Under the pieces are notes generated by a model. The model did not search any database, was not told the DNA's origin, and was given only the letters and a program-made list of their open reading frames with translations. This document shows positions 44,028 to 55,950 of a DNA stretch of 64,000 nucleotides, piece after piece (within the stretch, counting starts at the first letter, position 1; each line of letters starts with the position of its first letter). The position numbers were made by a program, and so were the translations under genes. The stretch comes from Litsea cubeba. Taxonomy: Eukaryota; Streptophyta; Magnoliopsida; Laurales; Lauraceae. The stretch is taken from the NCBI GenBank assembly GCA_012931725.1, contig CM022946.1:46643252-46707251 (forward strand). Reading direction: 5' to 3'.

Positions 44028-46430
44028 TGTTGACACCAAAAATGTCACTTTGCCTCTTCAAGATCCAAAAAGCTACATTAAGTTGCAACCTGCCATAAAT
44101 AGGCAATGCTACTTCCAAAAAATCAAATCTTGTCAGAATCAAACAAAAACTGCATGATCCTTCAAGACAGCCAAAAGAGGAGTACACAAGAAGTTTCGGG
44201 CCATTTCAAAATCATTTGGCCTAACTTCGCTTCTCCGGCAGCTGAAAAGGAGCTCCCGGCGGCGAAAGCATCGGAGACACCAAATCTTCGATCAGAGCCG
44301 ATGGATGGTTTCAAAATACATCCAAAAGGCTCCACGTCAAGTTCCGAGTCAAACCGACAACGTTTGACCCTACATCAAACCTCGAACAGCTAAATCAAGC
44401 CTCTCGGCGGTGAGAACCACCGAGGCCATCATTCATCAGATAGAGCACATGGACGGCTTCAAAATGCTTACAAAGGGCTGCACGTCAAATTTCAGGTCAT
44501 TTCGATAACATTTGACCATACTTTGACGCTCAGAAGCCAAATCAGGCCTCTCGGCGGCGAAGCTCCCCCGGACCATGGTTTCCAAGACAGAGCCTACGGA
44601 TCATCTTAAAATGACTCCAATAGGTTCCCTGTCAAATTTCAAGTCAATCGGATATCGGTTGACCATACATCAAGTTGCGATAAAAACAAGTCTACTGGCG
44701 ATAGAACCCCAAACGGGTTCAAAACTCAAACAAAAGCCCATGGTTGGTCTTATTTATTGCTCAGGAGGCTTCACCCCAAATTTCAGGTCATTCCGACATT
44801 GTTTGACCCAGTTTTAGCTTCTGACAGAAAATCGGCAGCTCCGCGCGACAAAGTCTTCGGCTTTCTCGGAAAATTGGAAACTTTGCAATCCAAAAATGCA
44901 AGGATTCTCATCAAGTTTTCTACAGGGAAATCAGGCCAATAAATGATCAAAAATGTCAAGAAAAAAATACAGGAGAAAAAAGAATCGAAAAACATAAAAA
45001 ACGGACGCAAAACGGGACAAAAAGGGGGAAAATCCCTTTAGGGTCGCAGACCCCTGTGACCTTGGCCCATGGTTGCCGGCGACCATGGAGCCCAGGATCG
45101 CCGGGTGGTCCCCAAAAACCCCGTTTTTCATCATTTTTTCACAATTCAAAGCGTCCGACTTCTGTGATTTTCCAAAATTCATACTTTTGAGACACCAAAT
45201 CCTTTGACATCTATCAAAATCACGGGTCAATCATCAAGAGTATCAAAATCAACATTGATCGCCAACCGGTCAACCAAAAAAGTGTACTTTCTACCTGAGC
45301 GATCGAGAAATCGACAACACAGATGGCACCGACCCGCTGTCGGCAACCAATACCTGCAGTTACATGGTCATCCGATGTCAATCTACATGACGATCCATCG
45401 ATGATCATCACTGGAAGAATCCCAAAAGACGCGGCACGGCCGGCGACTCCTTAATCTCCTCCTGCCAATCAGAAGCCAAGAAAAAGGAGTTACAAAATAA
45501 AGAATTCAATCTTGCAACTCCTCCCTTTATGTAGCTTTATGACAATTAAGGCTCATAAATCCTCCTAAATGGCTACCTAAAAGCCTATAAATAGGAGAGC
45601 ATTCCAAAGAATTCCAGATCAGAAAAATCACAAGAGACATCAGAAAATCCAGAAATTCAGACAGAAAAAGGCACCAGAAATCTAAAAGAAAGAAAAAGAG
45701 AAAACTCTGCGGAAGTTCTGCACCGACCACCATTACAAGGTGAGAAAAGTCTCTTGGGGGGTACCCCCCCAAGGTCCTTGCCTTCTCCTTCTGCCTCCAA
45801 TGGCTTAGACGTGGCTTTTCAGCCCGTCTCCTTAGTTTTTTATTGGACATAGGACCTCCTCTTGGTCTTTGTCCTCTAAAAACCTAAGGTTATAGCTAAG
45901 CCAAGCGAATCAAGAGCATCATCTATTCTCATCTGCATGGATGATGGCGAAGTCCACATATGGCTTGCGACCGTCAATCTGAACGAGTCCCCTACAATCT
46001 CCTGAGAAGTTAGATCCTCATTTTCTCTCTTTTCATTGTAGTTTGTATTTTTCGAAAAGATACAAAAATCACAACTCGTCTTTTATTATTGATAAGAATT
46101 GTAAATCGGCTATAAATGCCAAAATCGACTATAAACGCCAAAATCGGCTATAAATGCCAAAAAAATCGCCTTTCACGGCAAATCAAGAAAAATGTCTATT
46201 TTCTTAAATATATGTGCAATGGAAAACTTGAAAGAAGTTGATTTCCTTTTTACTTGCGAAGGTCGATCTTCGGATCACCAGTTGTAATTCCAAGTAAAAT
46301 AGAAAATCTGGCACACCCACACAAAAAAATGTTGATGCACGCCTTTGCCCCCCGGTTACGAAAGGGTCGTACCCAACAGACTTCCACGTCTGCCGACCTC
46401 GGTAGAACTGAGCAGAAGCGCTGTCCATCA
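44028..46430 (+). repeat. 5' LTR of element D (2,403 bp)
   Basis: It starts TGTTGACACC and ends CCATCA. It has four U3 tandem units (about 44236-44840). Compared with A's 3' LTR it lacks about 190 bp before CCAATCAGAAGCC (join near 45455). Confidence 0.92.
45586..45593 (+). promoter_or_regulatory. TATA box of element D 5' LTR
   Basis: TATAAATA in the conserved context. Confidence 0.7.
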
Positions 46431-46433
46431 AGC

Positions 46434-46451
46434 TGGCACACCCGGTGGGAC
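46434..46451 (+). promoter_or_regulatory. Primer-binding site, element D
   Basis: TGGCACACCCGGTGGGAC, identical to element A's site and at the same three-base distance from the LTR end. Confidence 0.75.
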
Positions 46452-49311
46452 TCGTTCATTTGAGAACACGATGCTAGAAATGAAATATTTGCATATCATA
46501 TCTTTTGCTCTATGCTTATACTTCTTTTCTTGATTCCTTGGCCACTTTCTAATTGGTGGCCTATGTTGGATTCCGCATCTAAAAAAATGAGATGAGATTT
46601 TTTGAAAATTTCTAATTCTTTGAATTTATTTCCAATCTTTCTCTTTTCATAAAAATATATATAAAAGTAAATCAGATTTTTCAATCTGGATTCAAAATTG
46701 AGAAACCTTGATCCTTTCCTATCGTTTATCGTGCTTGCAGAAATGTTGAGCCTGTTCGACTTAGGTTTTGGGCCATCGTTTCTCTTCGATGAGTTCATTA
46801 AAGATCTAAAAAAAAAAAAAAACAAAAAATCAGATTTTTCAGTTTGGATTCAAAATTGAGAAACCTTGATCCTTTCCTATCGTTCATCGTGCTTGCAGAA
46901 ATGTTGAGCCTGTTCAACTAAGGTTTTGGGCCATCGTTTCTCTTCGATGAGTTCATTAAAAATCTAAAATAAAAAAAAATCAGATTTTTCATTTTGGATT
47001 CAAAATATAGAAACCTTGATCATTTCCTATCGTTCATCGTGCTTGCAAAAATGTTGAGCCCGTTCGACTAAGATTTTGGGCCATCGTTTCTCTTCGATGA
47101 GTTCATTAAAAATCTAAAAAAATAATAATAATCAGATTTTTCAGTTTGGACTCAAAATTGAGAAACCTTGATCCTTTCCTATCGTTCATCGTGCTTGCAG
47201 AAATGCTGAGCCTGTTCGAGTAAGGTTTTGGGCCATCATTTCTCTTCGATGAGTTCATTAAAGATCTAAAAAAAATCAGATTTTTCAGTTTGGATTCAAA
47301 ATTGAGAAACCTTGATCATTTCCTATCGTTCATCGTGCTTGCAGAAATGTTGAGCCTGTTCGACTAAGGTTTTGGGCCATCGTTTCTCTTCGATGAGTTC
47401 ATTAAAAATTTAAAAAAATAAAAATTAAAAATTAAAAATTAAAAAATTAAAAAAATCAGATTTTTCGGTTTGGAATCAAAATTGAGAAACCTTAATCCTT
47501 TCCTATCATTCATCATGCTTGCAGAAATGTTGAGCCTGTTCGACTAAGGTTTTGGGCCATTATTTCTCTTCGATAAGTTCATTAAAGATCTAAAAAAAAA
47601 ACAAAAAAACAAAAAATCAGATTTTTTAGTTTGGATTCAAAATTGAGAAACCTTGATCCTTTCCTATCGTTCATCGTGCTTGCAGAAATGTTGTGCCTGT
47701 TCGACTAAGGTTTTGGGCCATCGTTTCTCTTCGGTGAGTTCATTAAAAATCTAAAAATAAAAATAAAAATAAAAAAGAAACCAGATTTTTCAGTTTGGAT
47801 TCAAAATTGAGAAACCTTGATCCTTTCCTATCGATCATCGTGCTTGCAGAAATGTTGAGCCTGTTCGACTAAGGTTTTGGGCCATCGTTTCTCTTCGATG
47901 AGCAATTAAAGATCTAAAACAAAAATCAGAATTTTCAGTTTGGATTCAAAATTGAGAAACCTTGATCCTTTCCTATCGTTCATCATGCTTGCAGAAATGT
48001 TGAGCCTGTTCGACTAAGGTTCTAGGCCATCGTTTCTCTTCGATGAGTTCATTAAAAATCTAAAAAAATAAAAAAATAAAAAATAAAAGAAAATCAGATT
48101 TTTTAGTTTGGATTCAAAATTGAGAAACCTTGATCCTTTCCTATCGTTCATCGTGCTTGTAGAAATGTTGAGCCTGTTCGACTAAGGTTTTAGGCCATCG
48201 TTTCTCTTCGATGAGTTCATTAAAAAATCTAATAATAAAAAAAATAATAAAATAAAATAATAAAAAAAGACATAGACCACTAAGGTTAAACCAACTGCGA
48301 TCTTTGATCACGGTTGATTCAAGAAAAGTCTTGTGTAGAGTGTGGAGACAGCTTGACTGTTCTATGCAAGGGTCCGTCAAACGGGTTCATTAAGTAATCC
48401 TACCCTTACCTGGGGGCAATTCTATCAATCGAGATTTCATAAGACCGGGTTAGAAGGCCAATGTGTACTCTCTCGTCGTTTAAATAAAAAAATTTCAAAA
48501 TAAATTTTTTTTTAAAATAAAAATTTTAAAATAAAAAATAAAAAATAAAAAAATGGATTTTTAAAAAAAATCTTAAAAAAATTTAATAAAATAAAATAAA
48601 AAATAAAAAAAAGATTTTTTTTTAAAAAAAACTTCCGTCATTTTTGGGTTTAGATTGGAGAAATTTTGGTCTCCTCCTTTCTGAGCACTAGCGCTCGCGG
48701 AAATCCCTGAGCCCGTGTTCAAATTGGAATGCCTTTTGCTCTCTTTGATGAACCCGATCTTGGCCTTTCAAAAAAAAAACTCGTCATTTTTGGATTCAGA
48801 TCCGAGAAATTATGGTTCATTCCCTTCTGAGTACTGGCGCTCGCGGAAATCACTAAGACCGTATTTGGATCGGAATACCATCTGCTCTCTTTGATGAATC
48901 CAATCTTGACCTTTCAAAACAGAGAATCTCATCTCATGGATGTGGTCTCCAAACATTTGTATCTAGCGGTACTAGTATGCCCTTTCAGGGTCTACTGTAT
49001 TCGCGACCGGCACATTTGTAACTCCAACCTTATATTCTTTTTACATCGAGCAAGCTCTGCTTCTCGATAAGTCGAATTTAGGTTCACAATTACTTCTAGC
49101 AGTCACTGGGACGCTCATTATGGGCTTACCATACCTGCGATCAGAACAATTGTACCCTCTATGGCTTTTTGCCTTCTTCATATTGCTTGGGTCATCTCCC
49201 TCGAGCGAATTGAAAAAACAAAACCATAAAACTTCCCATTTATGATCATTATATTCGTGTGATTACTAATAGATGTGGTCTTGTTTCAGAAATTTTTCGA
49301 AAAAACTAACA
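46452..49311 (+). other. Untranslated leader of element D (expanded)
   Basis: At 2.86 kb it is about 1.2 kb longer than in A, owing to a ten-copy module array (46673-48230). Downstream it has the conserved single-copy block (about 48266-48478), an A-rich stretch (48481-48630), two diverged modules (48632-48925) and the acceptor-like TTGTTTCAG (49281-49289). No gene seen. Confidence 0.75.
46673..48230 (+). repeat. Ten-copy ~145-180-bp tandem array in the leader
   Basis: Units start at CAGATTTTTCA near 46673, 46831, 46981, 47133, 47278, 47457, 47618, 47782, 47927 and 48094. Each contains TTGGATTCAAAATTGAGAAA, a GTGCTTGCAGAAATG block and a CGTTTCTCTTCGATGAG end. Spacing varies because of A-rich linkers. 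A and B have two copies each. Confidence 0.9.
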
Positions 49312-52300
49312 ATGGCAGCATCGCTTACCATTACTTTCGATGAGAACAAGCACCAACTCATGCTTCAACAGAAGCTAACCACGCGCACCTACAAGCGCCC
49401 CATCAGCTGCCGAAGCGTTAACTCCCTCGGCAACTCTCTGAACTCCGGGTCAACCTCGACTCCCTGGACTATCGTCTTCGGGATGCTGGGACCATTCCCA
49501 CTCCCCGAAGAACAAACTGCTCCTTCCAAGAAGTAGAAGCTCGTCTCTCAACGTGTCACTACCGTGACACCAAAGGCGAGCACCAGAAGGCCCGAAGCCC
49601 ATGGCACCCCCACTAAGCCTCGACCCGCAAACGACGAGGTCTATCCCAAGACTTGGTCCCCAAGACCTTCACCAAAACAGAGAAGGTCCCAAACATCCAC
49701 CAAGCCAGCATACCTGGCCCCACTCAAGGAGAACCAGTTATACCCTCTTACCTACATGAAAGAGGAGAGACCCATCTCCAACCTGACTCCCAAGGTCAAA
49801 CCAGCATGAGCCGGCTTGTTCTTACAAGCCCAAAATCAGATCATGCATCACTAGGCCTCTACAAGCACCTGCTAAGGCCTACAATCCTGCAGTTCGACCC
49901 TTCATCTCTACAGGGGACGAACTCAAAAAATTCAAACCTTCACTACAGCAAGCGAAGGACCGAGTTCGCATCCTGTCCTTGCCCAGCTACAAAGAAGACA
50001 GGCTCGGCTGCTGCGCCCGAGGGAGCACATCCTTCGTTGTCAAAGCCCAGCCAGAGCTAACCGAAGCTCAAATTGCTCGTCGTATACGCCGCCGCGCGTC
50101 GTATCGGCAAAAGAAACTAGAGAAGCAAAGGACCCAGCCTCCTACACTTCAAGTCTCCCCCAAATGGGTTGAAAAAGAAAGACCTAACCAAGTTACTGCT
50201 GTCCATATGGTTGGAAAGACCAAAAGACGCCAAAAATCAGCAACAAAAATCCATGTCCGACGTCCGGTGACCCGTAGCGTTTCCAGGACAATAAGACATC
50301 CAGAAGAATCCCCTGCTCCTTCAAGCAAAGGACGGCAGAGTGATCCTTCCTCAAGCTCTTCATCAAAATGAATGAGCCCCAGCTCAGTCACCAGGACGGT
50401 TTCTTCATTCGAATCCCGAGGGATGAACGTCCTGGGTAAAAATTCTGAGCCACCACCTCGCAATCCACCTCAAGATGATGCGATCACACGCATCCAACAG
50501 TTGAAACAAGGCCAGCAGAGGATTGAAACTCTGATGGAAAACCTTCTCCTCGCCTTCTAAAATCAGGCGAACAATGAACCTCCTCCGAATCATCAAGACG
50601 ATGAGGTAAATGGGGAAGAAAATGAGTCACGCGCCCTTACAAAAAAGGACGTAGATAGTATCCTCGCCAAAGCAAAAGAAGAGGATATACTCAAAGATCA
50701 TGGGATCAAGCCACCATATCCCTTATGGATGGACTCGGTCCCGTTCCCTACAAAATTCAAGCATCCTACTCCCCAAACATATACGGGGAAAGGATCAGCC
50801 AGACAGCACGTCATCCACTTCAAGATCTTGACGGGAGCTATCGCGGATCAAGATGCACTCAAGATCCGCCTCTTTGCAAGTACCCAAAAAGCTACGGCCT
50901 TCGATTGGTACTCCACTCTGCCGGAGGACTCCATCCAAAATTGGGCTATGCTAGAGACACGCTTCCTGGCTCACTTCAAAGGTGAGGATCATCCCGCTAC
51001 TATGGCTCAGCTGTGCAGCCTAAAATAGGGGGAGAATGAGTCAACATATGACTTCATTCACAATTGGAAAGCAATGGCGTACAAATGCTCTGATGTACTG
51101 CCACAAGCGTCGCTAGTCGACATCTGCCGAAACAACATGAGAGCTAGAATCCGCTCTATGATCATCAGCAACAAATCAAAGAACCTGGGAGAACTCCTGG
51201 AAGCTTCCATGGAAGCCGAAACGATGATTAAAGGCCTCAACAGTCAGAAATCATCAAGAAAAGAGCCAACCGCCATTGCAACCTCTAAACCAAAGAGAAA
51301 AGAGGTCCTCAATGTGCAGACCAAGTCAGCTCCTCAGCCACCAAAGAAAGCTGAAAACAAAGCTACTGGCAAGAGACCCGAACTCTCTGATGCCTTCAAA
51401 GAACAAGTAGAAAAGAAATACCCGTTCGATGAAGATGTTGATGAAAACTTCGGGGCTCTTGTGGCAAATGGTAAGCTCACCTTGCCTGAACCCAAAAGAC
51501 TGAGTGATGTTGGTAAAACCAACGATCCTCGGTACTGTCCATACCACCAAATGATCTCGCATCCTCTCAATCAATGCTTCATTGTGAGGGAGAAAATAAA
51601 CAAGATGTGGAAGAACGGAGTCATCACCTTTGACAAAAACTATGGGTCTGCCTCCGTCAACATGGTGACATGTGGACAAACATCAAAATCACCGAAGAAG
51701 AAGATCACTACTTCCTTCAAGGTGATAAACTCAATCCAAGCGTCCGAGGAACAGGTTCCTTACCCGACACCAGACGGACAACCCATATGGGTACATCCCG
51801 ATCTCCTAGAAGATGAAAATTGGGAGGTCGTGAAAACAAAACCTACAGCTCAACAGCGAAGGCAGGCTAGGAAACATCTCCTCAAGCTCAAACGGCAAGA
51901 GAAGACCCAGCCAAAACAAGAAGCCCAAGAAAAGGTAGAGGCTTCCTCTACCGCTTCACTGGAGGCAACAAAAACGTCCCTTCTAGAGACTTCAAAGGCG
52001 GTAAGAAAATTCACTCTCAATGATTTCATGCCACCTCAATTCAAAGAAGCCACGCAAGAGGCATCATACTCTTGCAATTCGGTAGTTGGATTCTCCATTG
52101 ATGGATACGAATCCAGTGACACCGATGATGGATTCGAATCCAACTACACCGATGAGTGGGAGGAGTCCCTTGAAACAGGAGAATATCTCTCCGATGAAGA
52201 ATGGGTTCCTGAGACTCATCTTATGCCAGTAATCTGGTATAACCCCCTACAGCCACAAGGATCCTGGTCTGATGATGAAGAAGACCAAGAGGCTGTATAA

Positions 52301-53521
52301 GAAAATGTTGCTGACCCAGCACTACTCATTGCTCCAGTGGAAATTAACTATGTTGAGCCACAAATAGTTGATGAAGAAGAAGATTTGGCTCTCATGCTTA
52401 ATCTTGAAGAATATGCAAGGATCTTGCAGCATCTCGCTCTAGAACAAGAGCAAGACCGCTTCAACAAGCTTCCTCGCAATCCAGAGCCTGAAGTCCACAA
52501 AGACCATCAGGTACATCCTCCCTTAACTCCTGAAAATGGAGAAAATTGCTGGATAGACGATCCTCTTACATCCAAGGATGAGTCTAACTCTGATCAGGCA
52601 ACGTCTCTTGTCAGAGCTTCCTGTAATGTAATAATTCGGGATTATAGCTCTTCCGAAGCATCGTCTGATGAGATCACTTACACTCGGACGACTCCTAGCA
52701 ATGTATCTTCTGGAGCCACCTCATCTCACGTGACTTTCACTGAGACGACACCCTCTCAGGTTTCTTCTCCTGAGACTGTGACTTCAAAGTTCACACCCTT
52801 CCTGACTGAAGAATCCCCAGCTATCGATGCTTGGAACGATGAATTGGTCGACAAAGAAGAAAGGTTGCTGGATGTTGTTCAGGACTTGGTCCCAGAAAAT
52901 ACTCCATGCAACACAATCACTGAGGATGGCAACTCTGCTGCAGATACATCCTCAGCAAATGAAAAATGACAGCCTTTTGATCCTGAAGACAATCTTCCAA
53001 ACGAAGACCCTTCTCAAGAAGCTCTCGAAGTTGGTAGAGGCACCCGCTCTGGCCGGGAATACCACAAAAATTACAACCAATCTTCCTTTACATATGTAAA
53101 TCCTTCGGGAAAAGATGTTGTAAGCGCCCCTAATGGCAACAATGATGAACATGCAGGCCCTAAGGAGGCTTTCAAGTATGACTTGATTGAACATTTCAAG
53201 CACATACCTGCACGTCTACACATCCTAGATTTATTACGAATGTCTCCGCACACTCGTGATAATCTCATTTCAGAATTACAAAAGCTGAATGAGGATGTTG
53301 ATAAACATGCCCCGTAAATCCTCCAAATTGAAATGGACTATCGGGTCAAAAACTCAAAAGCTTCCTCAAAGGGAGAAAATAAGAAAACCGAGGGATCATG
53401 CATCGAATGCCACTCGGTTCAAAAAGCAGCCAGTGCAACCATCGCCTTCATAAAGGAAGACCTCCTACTTGGTGAAATAAGACACAACCGACCCCTATAC
53501 TTCATAGGGTACATCAAGGAA
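49312..53521 (+). pseudogene. gag and acidic linker of element D (broken)
   Basis: It starts MAASLTITFDENKHQ at 49312. The 14 bp missing in A is present (about 49640-49665). The gag domain is at 50725-51240, the zinc knuckle at about 51535-51575, and the acidic linker runs intact through the position where A has its solo LTR (near 53065). Apart from one frameshift near 49800, a single frame runs from 49312 to 54415. Stops: TAG 49534, TGA 50369, TAA 50558, TAG 51026, TAA 52298, TGA 52967 and TAA near 53316. Most are C-to-T changes of CAG, CAA or CGA. Confidence 0.87.
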
Positions 53522-54010
53522 ATGCCTATGCACAAAGTACAGATCGACCCAGGTTCTACACTCAACCTTATCTCCACAACGGCTCTCGAAGAGTTGGGCA
53601 TCTCACCCAACAAGCTGAGCCACACATCTGTATCTATCTTTGTATACGATGGGAGTACTCAAAGGCCTATCGGCAAAATCAGGTTCAAGTTGCAGATCGG
53701 CGATCTTATCTCTGAGGTCACTGTGTATGCAATAAAAACCCCTTCATGCTACAACATCTTTCTCGGACGCCCCTGGATCCATGAGAATGGTGTTGTCCAT
53801 TCAACTCTACATCAATGCATCAAGTTTGTTGGCGACAACGGCATGATACATCGAGTCTTTGCAGACAGAAAATCCTTCAAAGGTAAAGAAGTCCACTTCG
53901 CAGACTCACAGATGTATGAAGGTGAGAAAGAAGAAGAGGAGAAGCACACAGCACCCTTTGCCGAAAATCTCCAGAAAGATAAAGGCAAGGCTCCTCAACA
54001 ATCACCAGAA
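53522..54010 (+). pseudogene. Protease of element D (open segment within a dead polyprotein)
   Basis: MPMHKVQIDPGSTLNLIS keeps the D-x-G-S active site, and the following core (IGDLISEVTVYAI, IFLGRPWIHENG) is intact. It is open from 53333 to 54415 with no stop between protease and the pre-G-patch region, which confirms that protease was translated in frame with gag and pol in the ancestor. Confidence 0.82.
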
Positions 54011-55949
54011 GAAAACAAACCATCTGGTAAATCCGAAGAGAGCATTCAAACTCCCTTCATCATCTCCCTCAAACCTTCAAAGCCTTTGGTCATCACAACT
54101 AAAGTGAAGAAGGCAAAGCAAAAGCCTCGGGGCAAATTTGTTGTCTCTTTCGTGTCTATCAAGCAAGACACGGGTTCGGATTCAGAGCCAGAAGATGACA
54201 TATCGTCAAGCCAAGCTGACATTCAGCAAGTTCAGCCTGCTCTTACTCCAATCGAGACAACTTCTGACATAGAAAATCCTACGTCAGCTTTCTTCGTTGT
54301 TCCAGCAACTTCAGCAAAGGAAAAGCCGATCTTCTTCTATAGATCGGATGCTTCTTCATCAAACTCCGTGCTTGAGCCTTTTCAAAATGAAAGTATGCCT
54401 CAACTATCCTTATAGAGTTCTATGGCACAAGTTATTATGAAGAAAATGGGCTATGATGCTCAAAACCCAATCGGTTTGGGAGAAGGACGCGGTATTCTCA
54501 CGCCACTGGGGCCCGTCTTGACCAAAAGTCAGCTGGAAGATTGGAGACTCTACGGCCATGTAGAAAAAGTCTTCACATGGGTTAGGGTATGATCCCGACA
54601 CTCCTCTGAGACCGTTGACACAAAGGCTTAAAAGTCGACTTACCGACCAAGCCTCAACATCTCAAGTCCATGAAGACATCGATCTCCCTGGATATCTCTT
54701 CAATGAGTCACCTAACAAAGATCCAGGAAGCTCATCCAATTGGTACGATTTCTCTGACGATGAAGAGGAATTGTCCGATGGCACAGACGTGTGGTCTTCT
54801 GACCCAGAAGAACCCTCATCTCCAAAAGAAGTAGCCTACTTCGACACGGTTTCAACAGGCGATTGGGATCATCTCATAGCAAACCTTGAGAAAATTGCCG
54901 ATCAAAAAGACTCGTCGAAAGAAACAAAACCTTGGTCTAGAAATGCCCTTGAAACCCCAGAAGGTTTCGTAGAGCTGGAAGCCTCCGAAAATATTATGGA
55001 GGAACCACCTACGAACCTTTCAATAGAAGATCCTAGATCCTACAGCGATCTCATGGCCTTTCGAAGCCTGGGGTATGGACATCATAGGTCTTATTTCTCC
55101 CCCTTTAAGCAAAGGTCATCGCTTCATCTTCGCCGCTACGGATTATTTCTCCAAGTGGTCAGAAGCATTTGCGCTTAAAGAAATGAAGACCTCATCAGTC
55201 CTTCAGTTTCTGCGCACCAACGTCATTTGTCGTTTTGGCATACCTAAAAGATTCGTCCATGATAACGGACCACAATTCCGGGATCATCGATTCTACAGGT
55301 TCTACGACAAATACAAAATCCAAAGCTGTCCTTCGACTCCATAAAATCCGGCAGCAAACGGATTAGCAGAAGCTTTCAACAAGAAACTCTGCAAAATCCT
55401 CAAAAAAATGGTCTCTAGTCACAAAAGAGACTGGAGCGACAAACTATCTGAAGCTTTATGGGCCTATCGAACCACCGTTCGAGGACCAACCCATAGCACA
55501 CCATTCTCCTTGGCCTATGGATGCGAAGCCGTCGTACCCTTAGAAGTACAAATTCCTTCATTGAGTGTATCCTTGCAAAATGACATGACTCAAGAAAGCA
55601 ATGTCAAATTGCAACTCCATGAGCTGGACAATCTCGATGAGAGACGGTTCGAAGCTCGATAAAGCATTGAACTTTACCAAGCATGCATGGCAGGATCTTT
55701 CAACAAAAAGGTCAGGCAACGCGCCTACAAAAAGGGTGACTTGGTTCTTGCGGTAAAAAGACCAATGGTCTTCGCTCACAAGTCCAAAGGCAAATTTGAG
55801 CCAAAATAGGAGGGACCCTACATCATCGACAATGTTTTCTCCAACGGCGCATACGCACTCCTAAACATGGAAGGTGACAGATGTATGCTGCCCATGAACG
55901 GCAAGTTCTCAAAGCGGTACTACCCTTGAAGACGTACCCAACTGGGTAA
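54011..55949 (+). pseudogene. pol of element D with RT and RNase H deleted
   Basis: It keeps the G-patch-like segment (about 54420-54500, after a TAG at 54413) and then jumps at 55033-55037 from the acidic pre-RT region to integrase just before the first catalytic Asp. About 2.44 kb (equivalent to 12428-14870 of A) is missing, covering RT, both RNases H and the integrase zinc finger. Duplicate GATCCTA at the join suggests microhomology. A frameshift (extra A near 54567) and further stops (55342, 55660, 55807) are present. The integrase catalytic Glu is retained (ANGLAEAFN). The stop TAA (55947-55949) lies inside the target duplication of the second solo LTR. Confidence 0.85.
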
Positions 55950-55950
55950 G
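55946..55950. repeat. Target-site duplication, left copy (GTAAG)
   Basis: It contains the pol TAA stop and is repeated at 59744-59748. Confidence 0.9.

Noticed and set aside
46673..48230. CRISPR-like array
   Set aside because: Units of 145-180 bp are tandem modules with A-rich linkers, not short repeats with unique spacers, and the DNA is a plant retroelement leader.
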